From positions 1 to 46,027 of the forward strand of contig JACPGL010000005.1 in NCBI GenBank assembly GCA_016182525.1: a stretch of DNA of 46,027 nucleotides, given 5' to 3'. This document shows, piece after piece, positions 17,165 to 25,413 of this stretch. A program made the position numbers and the translations under genes. The stretch comes from Candidatus Kerfeldbacteria bacterium. GTDB lineage: Bacteria; Patescibacteriota; Patescibacteriia; JACPL01. The notes beneath the pieces were generated by a model. The model saw only the letters and a program-made list of their open reading frames with translations, did no database searches and was not told the DNA's origin. Position 1 is the first letter of the stretch. Each line of letters begins with the position of its first letter.

Positions 17165-19216
17165 TTAGAATTCAATAGATCCATCAAAGGTCAAAATCTC
17201 TTCAAAGCCATCGTCATCCACGTCTTGAATGGCCACGCGCATGCCGCGGCGGGAGGATTTGTCATAGGCGAAAAATCCTGGATTTTCAAGTGTGCCAAAT
17301 CGGTTGAAGATGCGCACGTGCGGCCCGCCGCCCGGCCCCGCGCCAGTCACGATCTCGGCTTGCCCATCGTGATCAACGTCGCCAACGGCCATGTTCACGC
17401 CAATGCGGATGCGCGGGTCATAGGCAAAGAAGCCAAGCACCACGGGTTTGCCATTGCCGTCGAACACGCGAATGTGCGGCCCGCCGCCTTCACCCGGGCC
17501 GGTGACAATCTCGTCTTTGCCATCGCCGTTCACATCCCCAACCGCAATGCGCACGCCCGTGCGGATCTGTTTGGCGTAGGCAAAGAATCCGGCATTCTTG
17601 AGTGTTCCATCTGCGTTGAAGATGCGCACTTGGGTGCCGCCGCGCTGGCCGGTGCCGGTGACAATTTCTTGGTGGCCATCACCATCCAGATCACCTGCAT
17701 CGAAGAGCACGTTACCGGTGAACACATTTCCGTATGGATAAAACTCTTTGCGCAATGTTCCATTTTCATTTTTGATTTGGATGCGATTGCCGGCAGACAT
17801 CAAAATTTCGCGTGAGCTATTGCCTTCAAGATCCGTGATTTCGGTTAATCGGCCACCTTCGGCAAACGGCGTGTAGGCGTAAAACCCTTGACGGATTTCG
17901 CTGCCCCAGCGGTTCACGACGTTGGCAAATGTGCCGTTCACAAACGGCGTGTCATAGAGCACCGACAATCGGCGGAGCAGGATAATGCCGTCGTTGGCTG
18001 GGATGGTGACCGACGTTGTCAGTTCGCCGCTGTTCACTGATCGATCTTGCACGCCATTTACGCGTTCGAACCCACCCTCGAGCACCACTTTTTGCGAAGA
18101 CGAGGTAGAGTTCACGAACACCACACCCTTTTCAAAATCTCGGCGCCAGACTCCAGCCTGAACCGTGGCAGAATTCGTCAACACATTTCGCGCCGTGTTG
18201 ATGGGTTTGCCGAGTGCTGCGTCATATTCATCGTACCACCAGAATTGTGTGTGGTCTTCGGTGCCCCAATCGTAGCTAAAGAATCCATCATCTAACAGCG
18301 TTGAGGTGAGCGCGAATCGCATGTCTTGCCAGTCGGTGTAATCGCCGGTGTTGAGCGTGTCCCCGTTCACAATAATGAGCTGATGCTCTTGTGCGTTTTT
18401 CGAAAGATCAAAATAATTAGGCATAGATCCTTTCCATTCACCTTCCCAGATATTCGGGAAACTTTCAAACATCCGGCCGTTCAAATAGTCCATGTATCCG
18501 TTTCCGCCGTTCGAGATTAAAATCGCATCATCGCCTAATCGCTCTCGTGACTCGCGCAAGATGATCGTCATCCCTTCTTTCCACGCCCGATCAATCTCTG
18601 CCGCGTCGTCAATTTTGCCGTCGCGATCAAAATCGAAATTGCCGTCGTTCACCCAACTTGCCGTCTCCCAAATGTTGTCAAAGAAAATTCCATCCCAATA
18701 TCCGGTGGACATCACCTCTTCTTCAAGAAAGCGGGGGAGATACGTGTTCCATCGCTCTCCGTCAATTTTCGATGCATAGTTTGTTGGGTCGATCGTGTAC
18801 TGACCGGGCCAAAAGACAACATGATCGCCGTCGTCTTCCAGCGCCCACCACTCATCGCCCATGTGATCTTGAATCTGGTGCCACGGGCCATCTTCACTTT
18901 CAATGTATGGCAACCAAAACCACGGAAAGCTGTGGGTAATGACGTACGCAAGAATAATCACGTCAGGATTTTTTTCGCGGATGCGTGCGAACGCTTCGGG
19001 ATTGGTATCTTGCACGGACATTGCGAGCACAACTGTATCCCAGTCGGCCACACGATCAATTTCTTCGTCGGTGAGCGGAGACTTGAGGTAGAGATTGGCA
19101 AGACGCGGAAACCCGACGCTTGGAAAATCCAACGCGTCTACTGTAAACGGGTGCAAGAACGAGACGAAAAGAAGGAAGAGCGTGAACGGGGCGATGATTC
19201 TATGCATGCGCGACAT
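17165..19216 (-). CDS. Secreted putative glycoside-hydrolase-like (GHL-type TIM barrel) protein with C-terminal FG-GAP/VCBS-like repeats
   Basis: Signal peptide MHRIIAPFTLFLLFVSFLHPFTVDA; GYWDGIFFDNIW; repeated GDVNGDGKDEIVTGPGEGGGPHIRVFDGNG units. Confidence 0.8.
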   Translation of the reverse strand: MSRMHRIIAPFTLFLLFVSFLHPFTVDALDFPSVGFPRLANLYLKSPLTDEEIDRVADWDTVVLAMSVQDTNPEAFARIREKNPDVIILAYVITHSFPWFWLPYIESEDGPWHQIQDHMGDEWWALEDDGDHVVFWPGQYTIDPTNYASKIDGERWNTYLPRFLEEEVMSTGYWDGIFFDNIWETASWVNDGNFDFDRDGKIDDAAEIDRAWKEGMTIILRESRERLGDDAILISNGGNGYMDYLNGRMFESFPNIWEGEWKGSMPNYFDLSKNAQEHQLIIVNGDTLNTGDYTDWQDMRFALTSTLLDDGFFSYDWGTEDHTQFWWYDEYDAALGKPINTARNVLTNSATVQAGVWRRDFEKGVVFVNSTSSSQKVVLEGGFERVNGVQDRSVNSGELTTSVTIPANDGIILLRRLSVLYDTPFVNGTFANVVNRWGSEIRQGFYAYTPFAEGGRLTEITDLEGNSSREILMSAGNRIQIKNENGTLRKEFYPYGNVFTGNVLFDAGDLDGDGHQEIVTGTGQRGGTQVRIFNADGTLKNAGFFAYAKQIRTGVRIAVGDVNGDGKDEIVTGPGEGGGPHIRVFDGNGKPVVLGFFAYDPRIRIGVNMAVGDVDHDGQAEIVTGAGPGGGPHVRIFNRFGTLENPGFFAYDKSSRRGMRVAIQDVDDDGFEEILTFDGSIEF

Positions 19217-20414
19217 CGGCGTAGAGGTGAAGAATAGAGTCAACATGGCGGGCGAACGTGAATCCCTCACTGTGTATCCTAGCAGATTCTCCGAATTTCG
19301 CGAAAGAGGCAGGGTGATCAAGCGCCCACTGCATTTTTGCGGCAAGATCCGCGGGGTTTTTGGGTTCAAAGAGAAGTCCAGTTACATGATCCTGGACAAT
19401 TTCTGGCAGGGCGCCAATCCGTGAAGCAATCACCGGTGTACCACAGGCCGCGGCTTCCAGTGCGGACAACCCGAACGGTTCCACGAATCGCGACGGGACA
19501 ATCACGCCCCGCGCTCGAGACATGTGTTCAAAAATGTGCTCGTGAGGAACATGCCTCAGAAACTGAACATTCGTCAGTCCGTGTGTTTGCGCAAATGCTT
19601 TGAGTTGGTCTTCGTCTGGCCCTGTTCCAATAATGCGAATGCGCGCTTGTGGGACACGCCGCGCCGCTTCGAGGAGCACGTCACACCCCTTTTCCCACTT
19701 CAGTCGCCCCACAAAGAGCACATGATCTTTTCGTTCCACGCCTTCAACTCGGGGTGATGCGATGCCATGCGAAATCATTCGGATGCGATCAACGGGGTAC
19801 CCAGCACGGAGCAGAAGATCGCGCATACAGATGCTTGGGGCGACGATTGTCGTGACGTGACGATAGAGTTTGAGAACACGATGCAATGCCGTTTCTAGCA
19901 CCACAATCACTGACGCCGTGAGTGACGCGCGGAATCGTCGGTGGAGGAGAATATCCCAGGCCTGTTTCCATGGTCGCCCGACAAGAGCAGTATCTCGCTC
20001 CTCCAGTGTATAGAGTGGTGACACGAGTTTGTGATCATGCGCGGTTAGAACAATCGGGATGTGATGTTTGGCAAGAGTTGTAAGGAGAGAAGGCGAGAGT
20101 TGATGGTAGATGTTGTGTACGTGCGCCACATCCGGTGTGAATTCTGCAAGAAGCGCTTCCAGTTTCTGTTGCGCTTCACGAGAATAGAACAGCCGACCGA
20201 GCGTTTTGAATCCGCTTTTTATCCCGCTCATGTTTTCTGTTTCGACAAACGACGGGAAAAATTGCGACCATGACGTAGGCAGATTTTCCGGGTGAGCCAT
20301 GGCAAATGGCACCACGGTATGGCCGCGTTCTTTAAGCGCCTGCGAAAGTTCGAGCATATACTGATCTGCTCCACCGGCTGGGGAATAGAATTTGTTGATC
20401 TGGAGAATGTTCAT
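19200..20414 (-). CDS. Glycosyltransferase family 4
   Basis: MNILQINKFYSPAGGADQYMLELSQALKERGH; FVGRLKWEKGCDVLLEAAR; EPFGLSALEAAACGTPVIAS. Confidence 0.93.
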   Translation of the reverse strand: MNILQINKFYSPAGGADQYMLELSQALKERGHTVVPFAMAHPENLPTSWSQFFPSFVETENMSGIKSGFKTLGRLFYSREAQQKLEALLAEFTPDVAHVHNIYHQLSPSLLTTLAKHHIPIVLTAHDHKLVSPLYTLEERDTALVGRPWKQAWDILLHRRFRASLTASVIVVLETALHRVLKLYRHVTTIVAPSICMRDLLLRAGYPVDRIRMISHGIASPRVEGVERKDHVLFVGRLKWEKGCDVLLEAARRVPQARIRIIGTGPDEDQLKAFAQTHGLTNVQFLRHVPHEHIFEHMSRARGVIVPSRFVEPFGLSALEAAACGTPVIASRIGALPEIVQDHVTGLLFEPKNPADLAAKMQWALDHPASFAKFGESARIHSEGFTFARHVDSILHLYADVAHA

Positions 20415-21328
20415 GATTTTCGTGCATGAAGAATCCATCCTGATGCGAAGTGGGCGGGCACATGATCGGTGAGTTTTCCATCAAGAGTATCAAGTCGGCG
20501 AAAGAGTGAGAAGTCGCGGCGGATGAAAAACCGTCCCAGGATATAATACAGTTCACGGATAAGAGAAGAGGAACCGCACGCCTGTTCGATCGTGAATCCC
20601 GCCTCTTGAATACGTGAACGAATGGCGCGGAGCGTAAAGAATTGCACGTGTGGGCTGTCGCTCGGGCTTTGCACATCGCGTGATTGCATCATCTGTTTCA
20701 ACCGGCGCTTTGCGTGCTTCGTGACAAGATTGGCATTGGCGATGCGACGCAGGATCTCCTCCACGCACCATCCGTTTGGAACCGTAACGAGCAGCAATCC
20801 GTTTGGCGCTAAGATTTCGCGAGCATGTCTCAGGGCAGAAGCAGGATCCTGCATGTGTTCGAGCACTTCGGACATGATGATCACATCGAAGCTGCCGGCA
20901 GATCCGTTCTTGTCTAATGACGAGAACGGATCTCGTCCGGCGAGGTCACTCGCGAGGAGGTCGCCTGTGGCGACCGACGAAGCAATCCGACCCGAAGGGT
21001 CATCCTGAGCAAAGCGAAGGATCTCTAGAGATCCTTCGGCCTTCGGCTTCAGGATGACAATAGTACCAGTAAGGATATTCATCATCGCTGCCTCTGGAGT
21101 TTTGCGAAGCTCGTCTGTGGCTCGTGCATCCGCGTCAAGAGCGGTCACATCATATCCAAGAGCGGCGAGCGGCCGCGAGATATTGCCCGAACCGCATCCA
21201 ACATCAAGAATCCGGACGGTTTTCGGATCTTGCGGAAATGCGCGGCGAATTGCCGCAACAAAATCCTCCAGCTTGCGCAATCCGCCGGGTTCTCTATCAA
21301 AGTTTGTATGGAGACTCGTATTGACCAT
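20411..21328 (-). CDS. Class I SAM-dependent methyltransferase with an in-frame repeat-derived insertion
   Basis: ILDVGCGSGNISRPLAALGYDVTALDAD ... SFDVIIMSEVLEHMQDPASALRHAREILAPNGLLLVTVPN; about 50 aa between them come from palindromic repeats. Confidence 0.88.
   Translation of the reverse strand: MVNTSLHTNFDREPGGLRKLEDFVAAIRRAFPQDPKTVRILDVGCGSGNISRPLAALGYDVTALDADARATDELRKTPEAAMMNILTGTIVILKPKAEGSLEILRFAQDDPSGRIASSVATGDLLASDLAGRDPFSSLDKNGSAGSFDVIIMSEVLEHMQDPASALRHAREILAPNGLLLVTVPNGWCVEEILRRIANANLVTKHAKRRLKQMMQSRDVQSPSDSPHVQFFTLRAIRSRIQEAGFTIEQACGSSSLIRELYYILGRFFIRRDFSLFRRLDTLDGKLTDHVPAHFASGWILHARKS
20901..20932. repeat. gatccgttctcgtc...gacgagaacggatc palindrome, copy 1 (inside CDS)
   Basis: gatccgttcttgtctaatgacgagaacggatc; also 22971-23002 and 29568-29599. 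Confidence 0.85.
20999..21058. repeat. gtcatcctgag...aggatgac palindromic repeat, copy 2 (inside CDS)
   Basis: gtcatcctgagcaaagcgaaggatctctagagatccttcggccttcggcttcaggatgac. Confidence 0.85.
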
Positions 21329-21344
21329 TGGAGTAGGAGTAGAT

Positions 21345-21504
21345 GGAAAAGAGAAATACTCCTTTCACGCGGCACCAGAATCGCTCGCCTCCTGCGGGCG
21401 AGCGTTCTTTTCCCTCGGCAATTTCGCCTCAGCTCTTCGAGCTTCGGACCAAGCCGAAATTGCCTGCGGGACATGCCGCTTAGAAAGGAGTATTTCTCTT
21501 TTCC
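21345..21504. repeat. 160-bp hairpin element with 22-bp perfect terminal inverted repeats
   Basis: ggaaaagagaaatactcctttc (21345-21366) and its exact reverse complement (21483-21504). Confidence 0.9.
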
Positions 21505-22904
21505 TGTCCTGATAGGATCCGATTCTATCCTTTTGTTTTTCAAAGAATAGTGGTGCCACGAGTAATGCCGCGAATGTCCAGAAAAACAGCAAGTACATGT
21601 TTGTTTGAAAGTATGTGCCGAACGCCGTGATCGTGAGCATCGTGATTAAGAATGCCACCACGCCGATCATGGCAGGTTTCATGTCTTGCGGAATGACGGC
21701 ATAGGCGTGTCGTCCTTCTCGAGCAAGGCTTACAAGCATCATCCCGAACGCGAGCAATCCTACCACACCCATCTGCACCGCAAGTTCAGCATAGGTATTA
21801 TGAAGCTCTCGAATTTTTTGTTCGCCAGTCCAGTCTGACACGTCCACATCGATCGATCGGCCAAATCCCACACCGGCGATCGGATTTTGCACGAAGGCAC
21901 GCATGCCCTCTTTGAAAATAACCGCGCGAAATTCCGTGCTTGAATCTTCAATGCGCGTGGGGTTCAGAATCGCAATGCGTTCAAGAAGAGGGCGACTCGC
22001 AGCTTCGATCTTGGAAAAATTGTTGAGAAAGAGAATCGATCCCGCAATGGCGAGCATCACAACACTGCTCGCGAGTACTCCCGTTTTGAGGAAGAGTCCA
22101 AGGAGTCGTACACGCTGCTCTCGTGCCACCACACCAAAGGTCAGAATTGTTGCAATGGCAAATCCGAGCCAGAGATTTCGGAACAGCCCAACGAGAATAC
22201 CGAGCGACCCGATCGTAAAGAGCGGAACAGCCCATTGGCCAAGGGCGGCGATTCGTCGATCTCGGTGTGCGTACAGATTCATGAACAGGATCAGACCGGT
22301 GAGAACGAAAAAGCTGTGCGGCGCGCTAAGCATGCGCGTGCCTTCGGTTGAAAGCGGTGTCATATCCACCCACACACCTTTGCCAGTCGCGACTCCATAG
22401 GCGATGAAGGGGATGAGCGTGATGCCACCAAGAAGAAAAGTGGTGATCACGCGCTTCCATGCTTCACGTGTTCGGACAAGTGTCAACACAATGAAAAAGA
22501 TCACTGGATAAAACGCTGCGTTTTTGAATGGTGATGGAAATAGATACAGGGAACTGCAACGAGCGGATGCGCGCATGGGCAAGTGCGCTTGCTCCGGTGA
22601 GCGCGAGCGTGATGTCGAAGAGAAAGAGTTTGACTTGATGATCGCCGAACATGATTGGCTGAAGCGCAAAGAGGTGTTCGAACGTCATCGTTGCAAGGAT
22701 GAGGATGTGTAGGCCGGATTCCGGAGTTCGAATGATCGGGATGGCAAGGAGGAGTGTGGCAACAAGGAAGAGTGGAGGCGTAAGGCCGGTGACCAGCGAG
22801 AGGCCGAGGATGAGCGCAATTCCAAAATACCCGAGAAGCGTGCTTTCAAAAATGTCTCGTGCAGGCGTGGGTTGTATTTGGACTTGAGAATATGTTGACT
22901 TCAT
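21365..22904 (-). pseudogene. O-antigen ligase/polymerase-like membrane protein, frame-disrupted
   Basis: N-terminal TM part in ORF 22464..22904 and the remainder (PVIFFIVLTLVRTREAWKRV...NPIAGVGFGRS..HNTYAELAVQMGVVGLLAF) in ORF 21365..22669, in different frames. Confidence 0.7.
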
Positions 22905-22910
22905 ACATAG

Positions 22911-22947
22911 GTCATTGCGAGGTCGCGCTTTCGCGACCGAAGCAATC
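22911..22947. repeat. gtcattgcgag...gaagcaatc palindromic repeat, copy 1
   Basis: gtcattgcgaggtcgcgctttcgcgaccgaagcaatc. Confidence 0.8.
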
Positions 22948-22970
22948 TAGCTAAGGGATTTTTGTCGGCA

Positions 22971-23002
22971 GATCCGTTCTCGTCTACTGACGAGAACGGA
23001 TC
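22971..23002. repeat. gatccgttctcgtc...gacgagaacggatc palindrome, copy 2
   Basis: gatccgttctcgtctactgacgagaacggatc. Confidence 0.85.
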
Positions 23003-23023
23003 TCGTCCGACGGGGTGAGCACT

Positions 23024-23096
23024 CCAGAATGCGTGAAACGTTCACGCGCTCTGGGGTATGCCGGTACGTATGTATCGCTCATTGTCGTACCGGCCC
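23024..23096 (-). terminator. Two-hairpin 3' module downstream of the collagen-like protein gene
   Basis: ccaga.gcgtgaa/ttcacgc.tctgg hairpin plus ggtatgccggtacg..cgtaccggcccc; 17 bp shared with 25331-25347. Confidence 0.6.
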
Positions 23097-23116
23097 CCTA
23101 TCCATCCATCTCTGTT

Positions 23117-24151
23117 TCAGAACGGCCATCCGGCGTATGAGACGCCGGCCCAGCCCGTGAGCGGGCTGTAATCCGCGACACCGGTCGGCGTCGCGGATTC
23201 CCAGGGGCCGAGTGCGCCCCCGATCGTCATGCGCAGGCCGCCGACCAGGCGCACTTGCGCTTCGGCGAGTCCGTAGACACCGGGCGCTTGCGCCCGGTTC
23301 GGGTGGTCGACGCTTCCGCCGACCTCGCGCTGCCAGCGGCCCCACTTCCACGTGCCGACCCCGACGCCGACTGAGACGCGGCCAGCAAAGACGCGGCCAG
23401 CAAGCCCGTCGACTGCCCAAGACGTGAAGTCCCGAGAGCCGACGCTGATGCGTGGCGCTTCAACGAACCACGAGTCAGCCTGCCACCGAAGGCCAGCGAG
23501 GCCCTCCGGAATGGCGACTGATCCGCTTGGCCGCGTCAGCTCTCCGAAGCGGGCTTGGCCTCCGATGATGAGAGAGATGGGCGCCTGGCCCGGGTCTCCC
23601 TTTTCACCGCGAGCACCGCGCTCGCCACGCTCGCCCTTGTCCCCACGGTCGCCTTTGGAGCCGCGCTCGGGGGTCGGGCGGGTGCGGCGGAGGTAGGGCT
23701 CGAACTCGATCCCGCGTCCCTCCGGGCCGGCTGGCCCGTACATTTCGCCGCCGATGCGCGCGTCGTAGCCAAAATCAAGCAGGGCGTCGCGGCCGGCCTT
23801 GGCACGCTCGGTCGTGAGGTTCGGATCCCTCACATCCGAGCGCTCGACGCCCCGGCTTGCCCAGCCGTGCACCGTCCAGTACGCGACGGTGTCGAGTTTG
23901 ACCTCGGCTGTCGCCTCCCGGAAAGCGTCCTGAATCTCGCCGATGCTCGGCACCTTGTTGAGCCGAGCCGAGATCCAGACCTTGCCGGGCAGGTCGGGTG
24001 TGGTCACGAGCGCCGCGGGAGTGGTTGCAGATGGCTCGTCGCCGAGCCGCGCCTGCAGCCGGTCGAACGCATCGCTCTGCGCCGCGGCAGGTGCCGCGAG
24101 CGCAAGGAGAGACATGACGGTCGCAATGACCGTCGTGAGCAGGTGACGCAT
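23117..24151 (-). CDS. Secreted protein with collagen-like GXY repeats
   Basis: Signal peptide MRHLLTTVIATVMSLLALAAPAAAQ; GSKGDRGDKGERGERGARGEKGDPGQA; beta-strand-rich C-terminus ending in F. Confidence 0.85.
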   Translation of the reverse strand: MRHLLTTVIATVMSLLALAAPAAAQSDAFDRLQARLGDEPSATTPAALVTTPDLPGKVWISARLNKVPSIGEIQDAFREATAEVKLDTVAYWTVHGWASRGVERSDVRDPNLTTERAKAGRDALLDFGYDARIGGEMYGPAGPEGRGIEFEPYLRRTRPTPERGSKGDRGDKGERGERGARGEKGDPGQAPISLIIGGQARFGELTRPSGSVAIPEGLAGLRWQADSWFVEAPRISVGSRDFTSWAVDGLAGRVFAGRVSVGVGVGTWKWGRWQREVGGSVDHPNRAQAPGVYGLAEAQVRLVGGLRMTIGGALGPWESATPTGVADYSPLTGWAGVSYAGWPF

Positions 24152-24263
24152 GGGATGCGCCCTTTCTGCCGCCCCCGAAAGGGCGACGGTTCGAGTCTGA
24201 ATTCTGTTCTGAATGAGCGTCCACACCACAGGGGAGTGATGTGGATTCCGAGAGGCGTGAGTT

Positions 24264-24334
24264 GTCATCCTGAACCAAGCGAAGCGAGGTGAAGGATCTC
24301 CTCAAGAGATCCTTCGGCTCCGCCTCAGGATGAC
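24264..24334. repeat. gtcatcctga...aggatgac palindromic repeat, copy 3
   Basis: gtcatcctgaaccaagcgaagcgaggtgaaggatctcctcaagagatccttcggctccgcctcaggatgac. Confidence 0.85.
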
Positions 24335-24469
24335 AGAATCTCATACTCCTTGGAATCCCCCCAACCCCCACGAGCGCGTCACCGAAGTGACTGCGCCCGC
24401 GAGGATTAGGGTTGCCGCGCTTCTCGTGTGCCCAAGAAGGGCACGACACACGTGGCGACGGATTATCCG

Positions 24470-25078
24470 TCAGTTGTTGCAGGCGAACGGGCTGGCGCCC
24501 GCGCCTTCGTCGCAGATCTGGTAGTCCCATCCTCCGACGCCGTTCGGCGCCGTCTCAACGTACGGGTACCACTTGGCGCTGTGCTCCTGAATCAGCGACC
24601 AGACGATCCCGAACGCGTCCTCGGCGTGCGGATTCAGCCGCACGAACGGCTTGGAGGTGGGCGGGTAGGGGACGAGCACGCCACCGGGGGTCTTGGCCCC
24701 GTAGTACCCGACCCCGTCGGTCTTGGACGGGTTCGTCCAGTTGCCCCGATCGTACGTCCCGCCGCCGTCGAAGGAGCCGATGTCCATGAACCAGGCCCCG
24801 CGGGAGGTCATCACGAGGCCATCGTACCAGTCGAGCATGGGCCCAACGTCCCCCCACTTCCGCTCCGGAGGGTCGATGATGGTACGCGGGAGGAGCAGGC
24901 TGGGACCATCGGGATCTCCCAGGAACGGGAAGGCCTGCTCTGCCCAGTCCGGCGGGTTCTTCCAGAAGTCGACCCACTCCTGACTTCCGGGGTCGCCAGG
25001 GATCGTGTACTGTGCCGCGGCAGGTGCCGCGAGCGCGAGAGACATGGCCGCGAGCGCGGCGCGGGCGAACGTGCGCAT
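24470..25078 (-). CDS. Secreted hypothetical protein
   Basis: Signal peptide MRTFARAALAAMSLALAAPAAAQ; strong SD ttggagga upstream; C-terminal VWSLI..W motif shared with the neighbouring 614-aa lipoprotein. Confidence 0.75.
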   Translation of the reverse strand: MRTFARAALAAMSLALAAPAAAQYTIPGDPGSQEWVDFWKNPPDWAEQAFPFLGDPDGPSLLLPRTIIDPPERKWGDVGPMLDWYDGLVMTSRGAWFMDIGSFDGGGTYDRGNWTNPSKTDGVGYYGAKTPGGVLVPYPPTSKPFVRLNPHAEDAFGIVWSLIQEHSAKWYPYVETAPNGVGGWDYQICDEGAGASPFACNN

Positions 25079-25093
25079 GGGGTCCTCCAACCT

Positions 25094-25116
25094 GTCCAAA
25101 GCTTGAGCCTTTGGAC
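25094..25116. repeat. gtccaaagcttgagcctttggac mini-repeat
   Basis: Same family as 9927, 15114, 27168. Confidence 0.75.
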
Positions 25117-25208
25117 ATTTTGCGCGGTTGTTTTCGATGAGAAGGATTCCCATCCCAGACAAGACGAGCCGCTCATCTTTTCTGGGACGGGGGTCGCGGG
25201 TGACGGGA

Positions 25209-25276
25209 GTCATTGCGAGCGAAGCGAAGCAATCTCATAAGATCGTCACGTCGGCCTTCGGCCTCCTCGCAATGAC
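25209..25276. repeat. gtcattgcgag...cgcaatgac palindromic repeat, copy 2
   Basis: gtcattgcgagcgaagcgaagcaatc ... cctcgcaatgac. Confidence 0.85.
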
Positions 25277-25300
25277 ACAACGCCACTACTGCTTCTCTCA

Positions 25301-25370
25301 CCCCACAGAACACGAGAGATTCATGTGCTGTGGGGTATGCCGGTACGAATTCGCGCACCGGCTCCCCTCC
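25301..25370 (-). terminator. Two-hairpin 3' module downstream of the lipoprotein gene
   Basis: ccccacag..ctgtgggg hairpin plus ggtatgccggtacg..caccggctcccc. Confidence 0.55.
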
Positions 25371-25413
25371 TACCCTCCTTTCCTTGAATGCCCCCCCTCT
25401 CTCGCGGTGTGCC

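Noticed and set aside
17165-17860. Possible CRISPR or tandem DNA repeat
   Set aside because: The periodicity is due to FG-GAP/VCBS-like protein repeats (GDVNGDGKDEIVTG), not direct repeats with spacers.
23555-24292. 245-aa plus-strand ORF
   Set aside because: Opposite the collagen-like gene, whose signal peptide and GXY repeats make the minus strand the convincing reading.
24428-25240. 270-aa plus-strand ORF
   Set aside because: GC-rich shadow ORF opposite the secreted protein; runs through repeats and has no coherent protein features.
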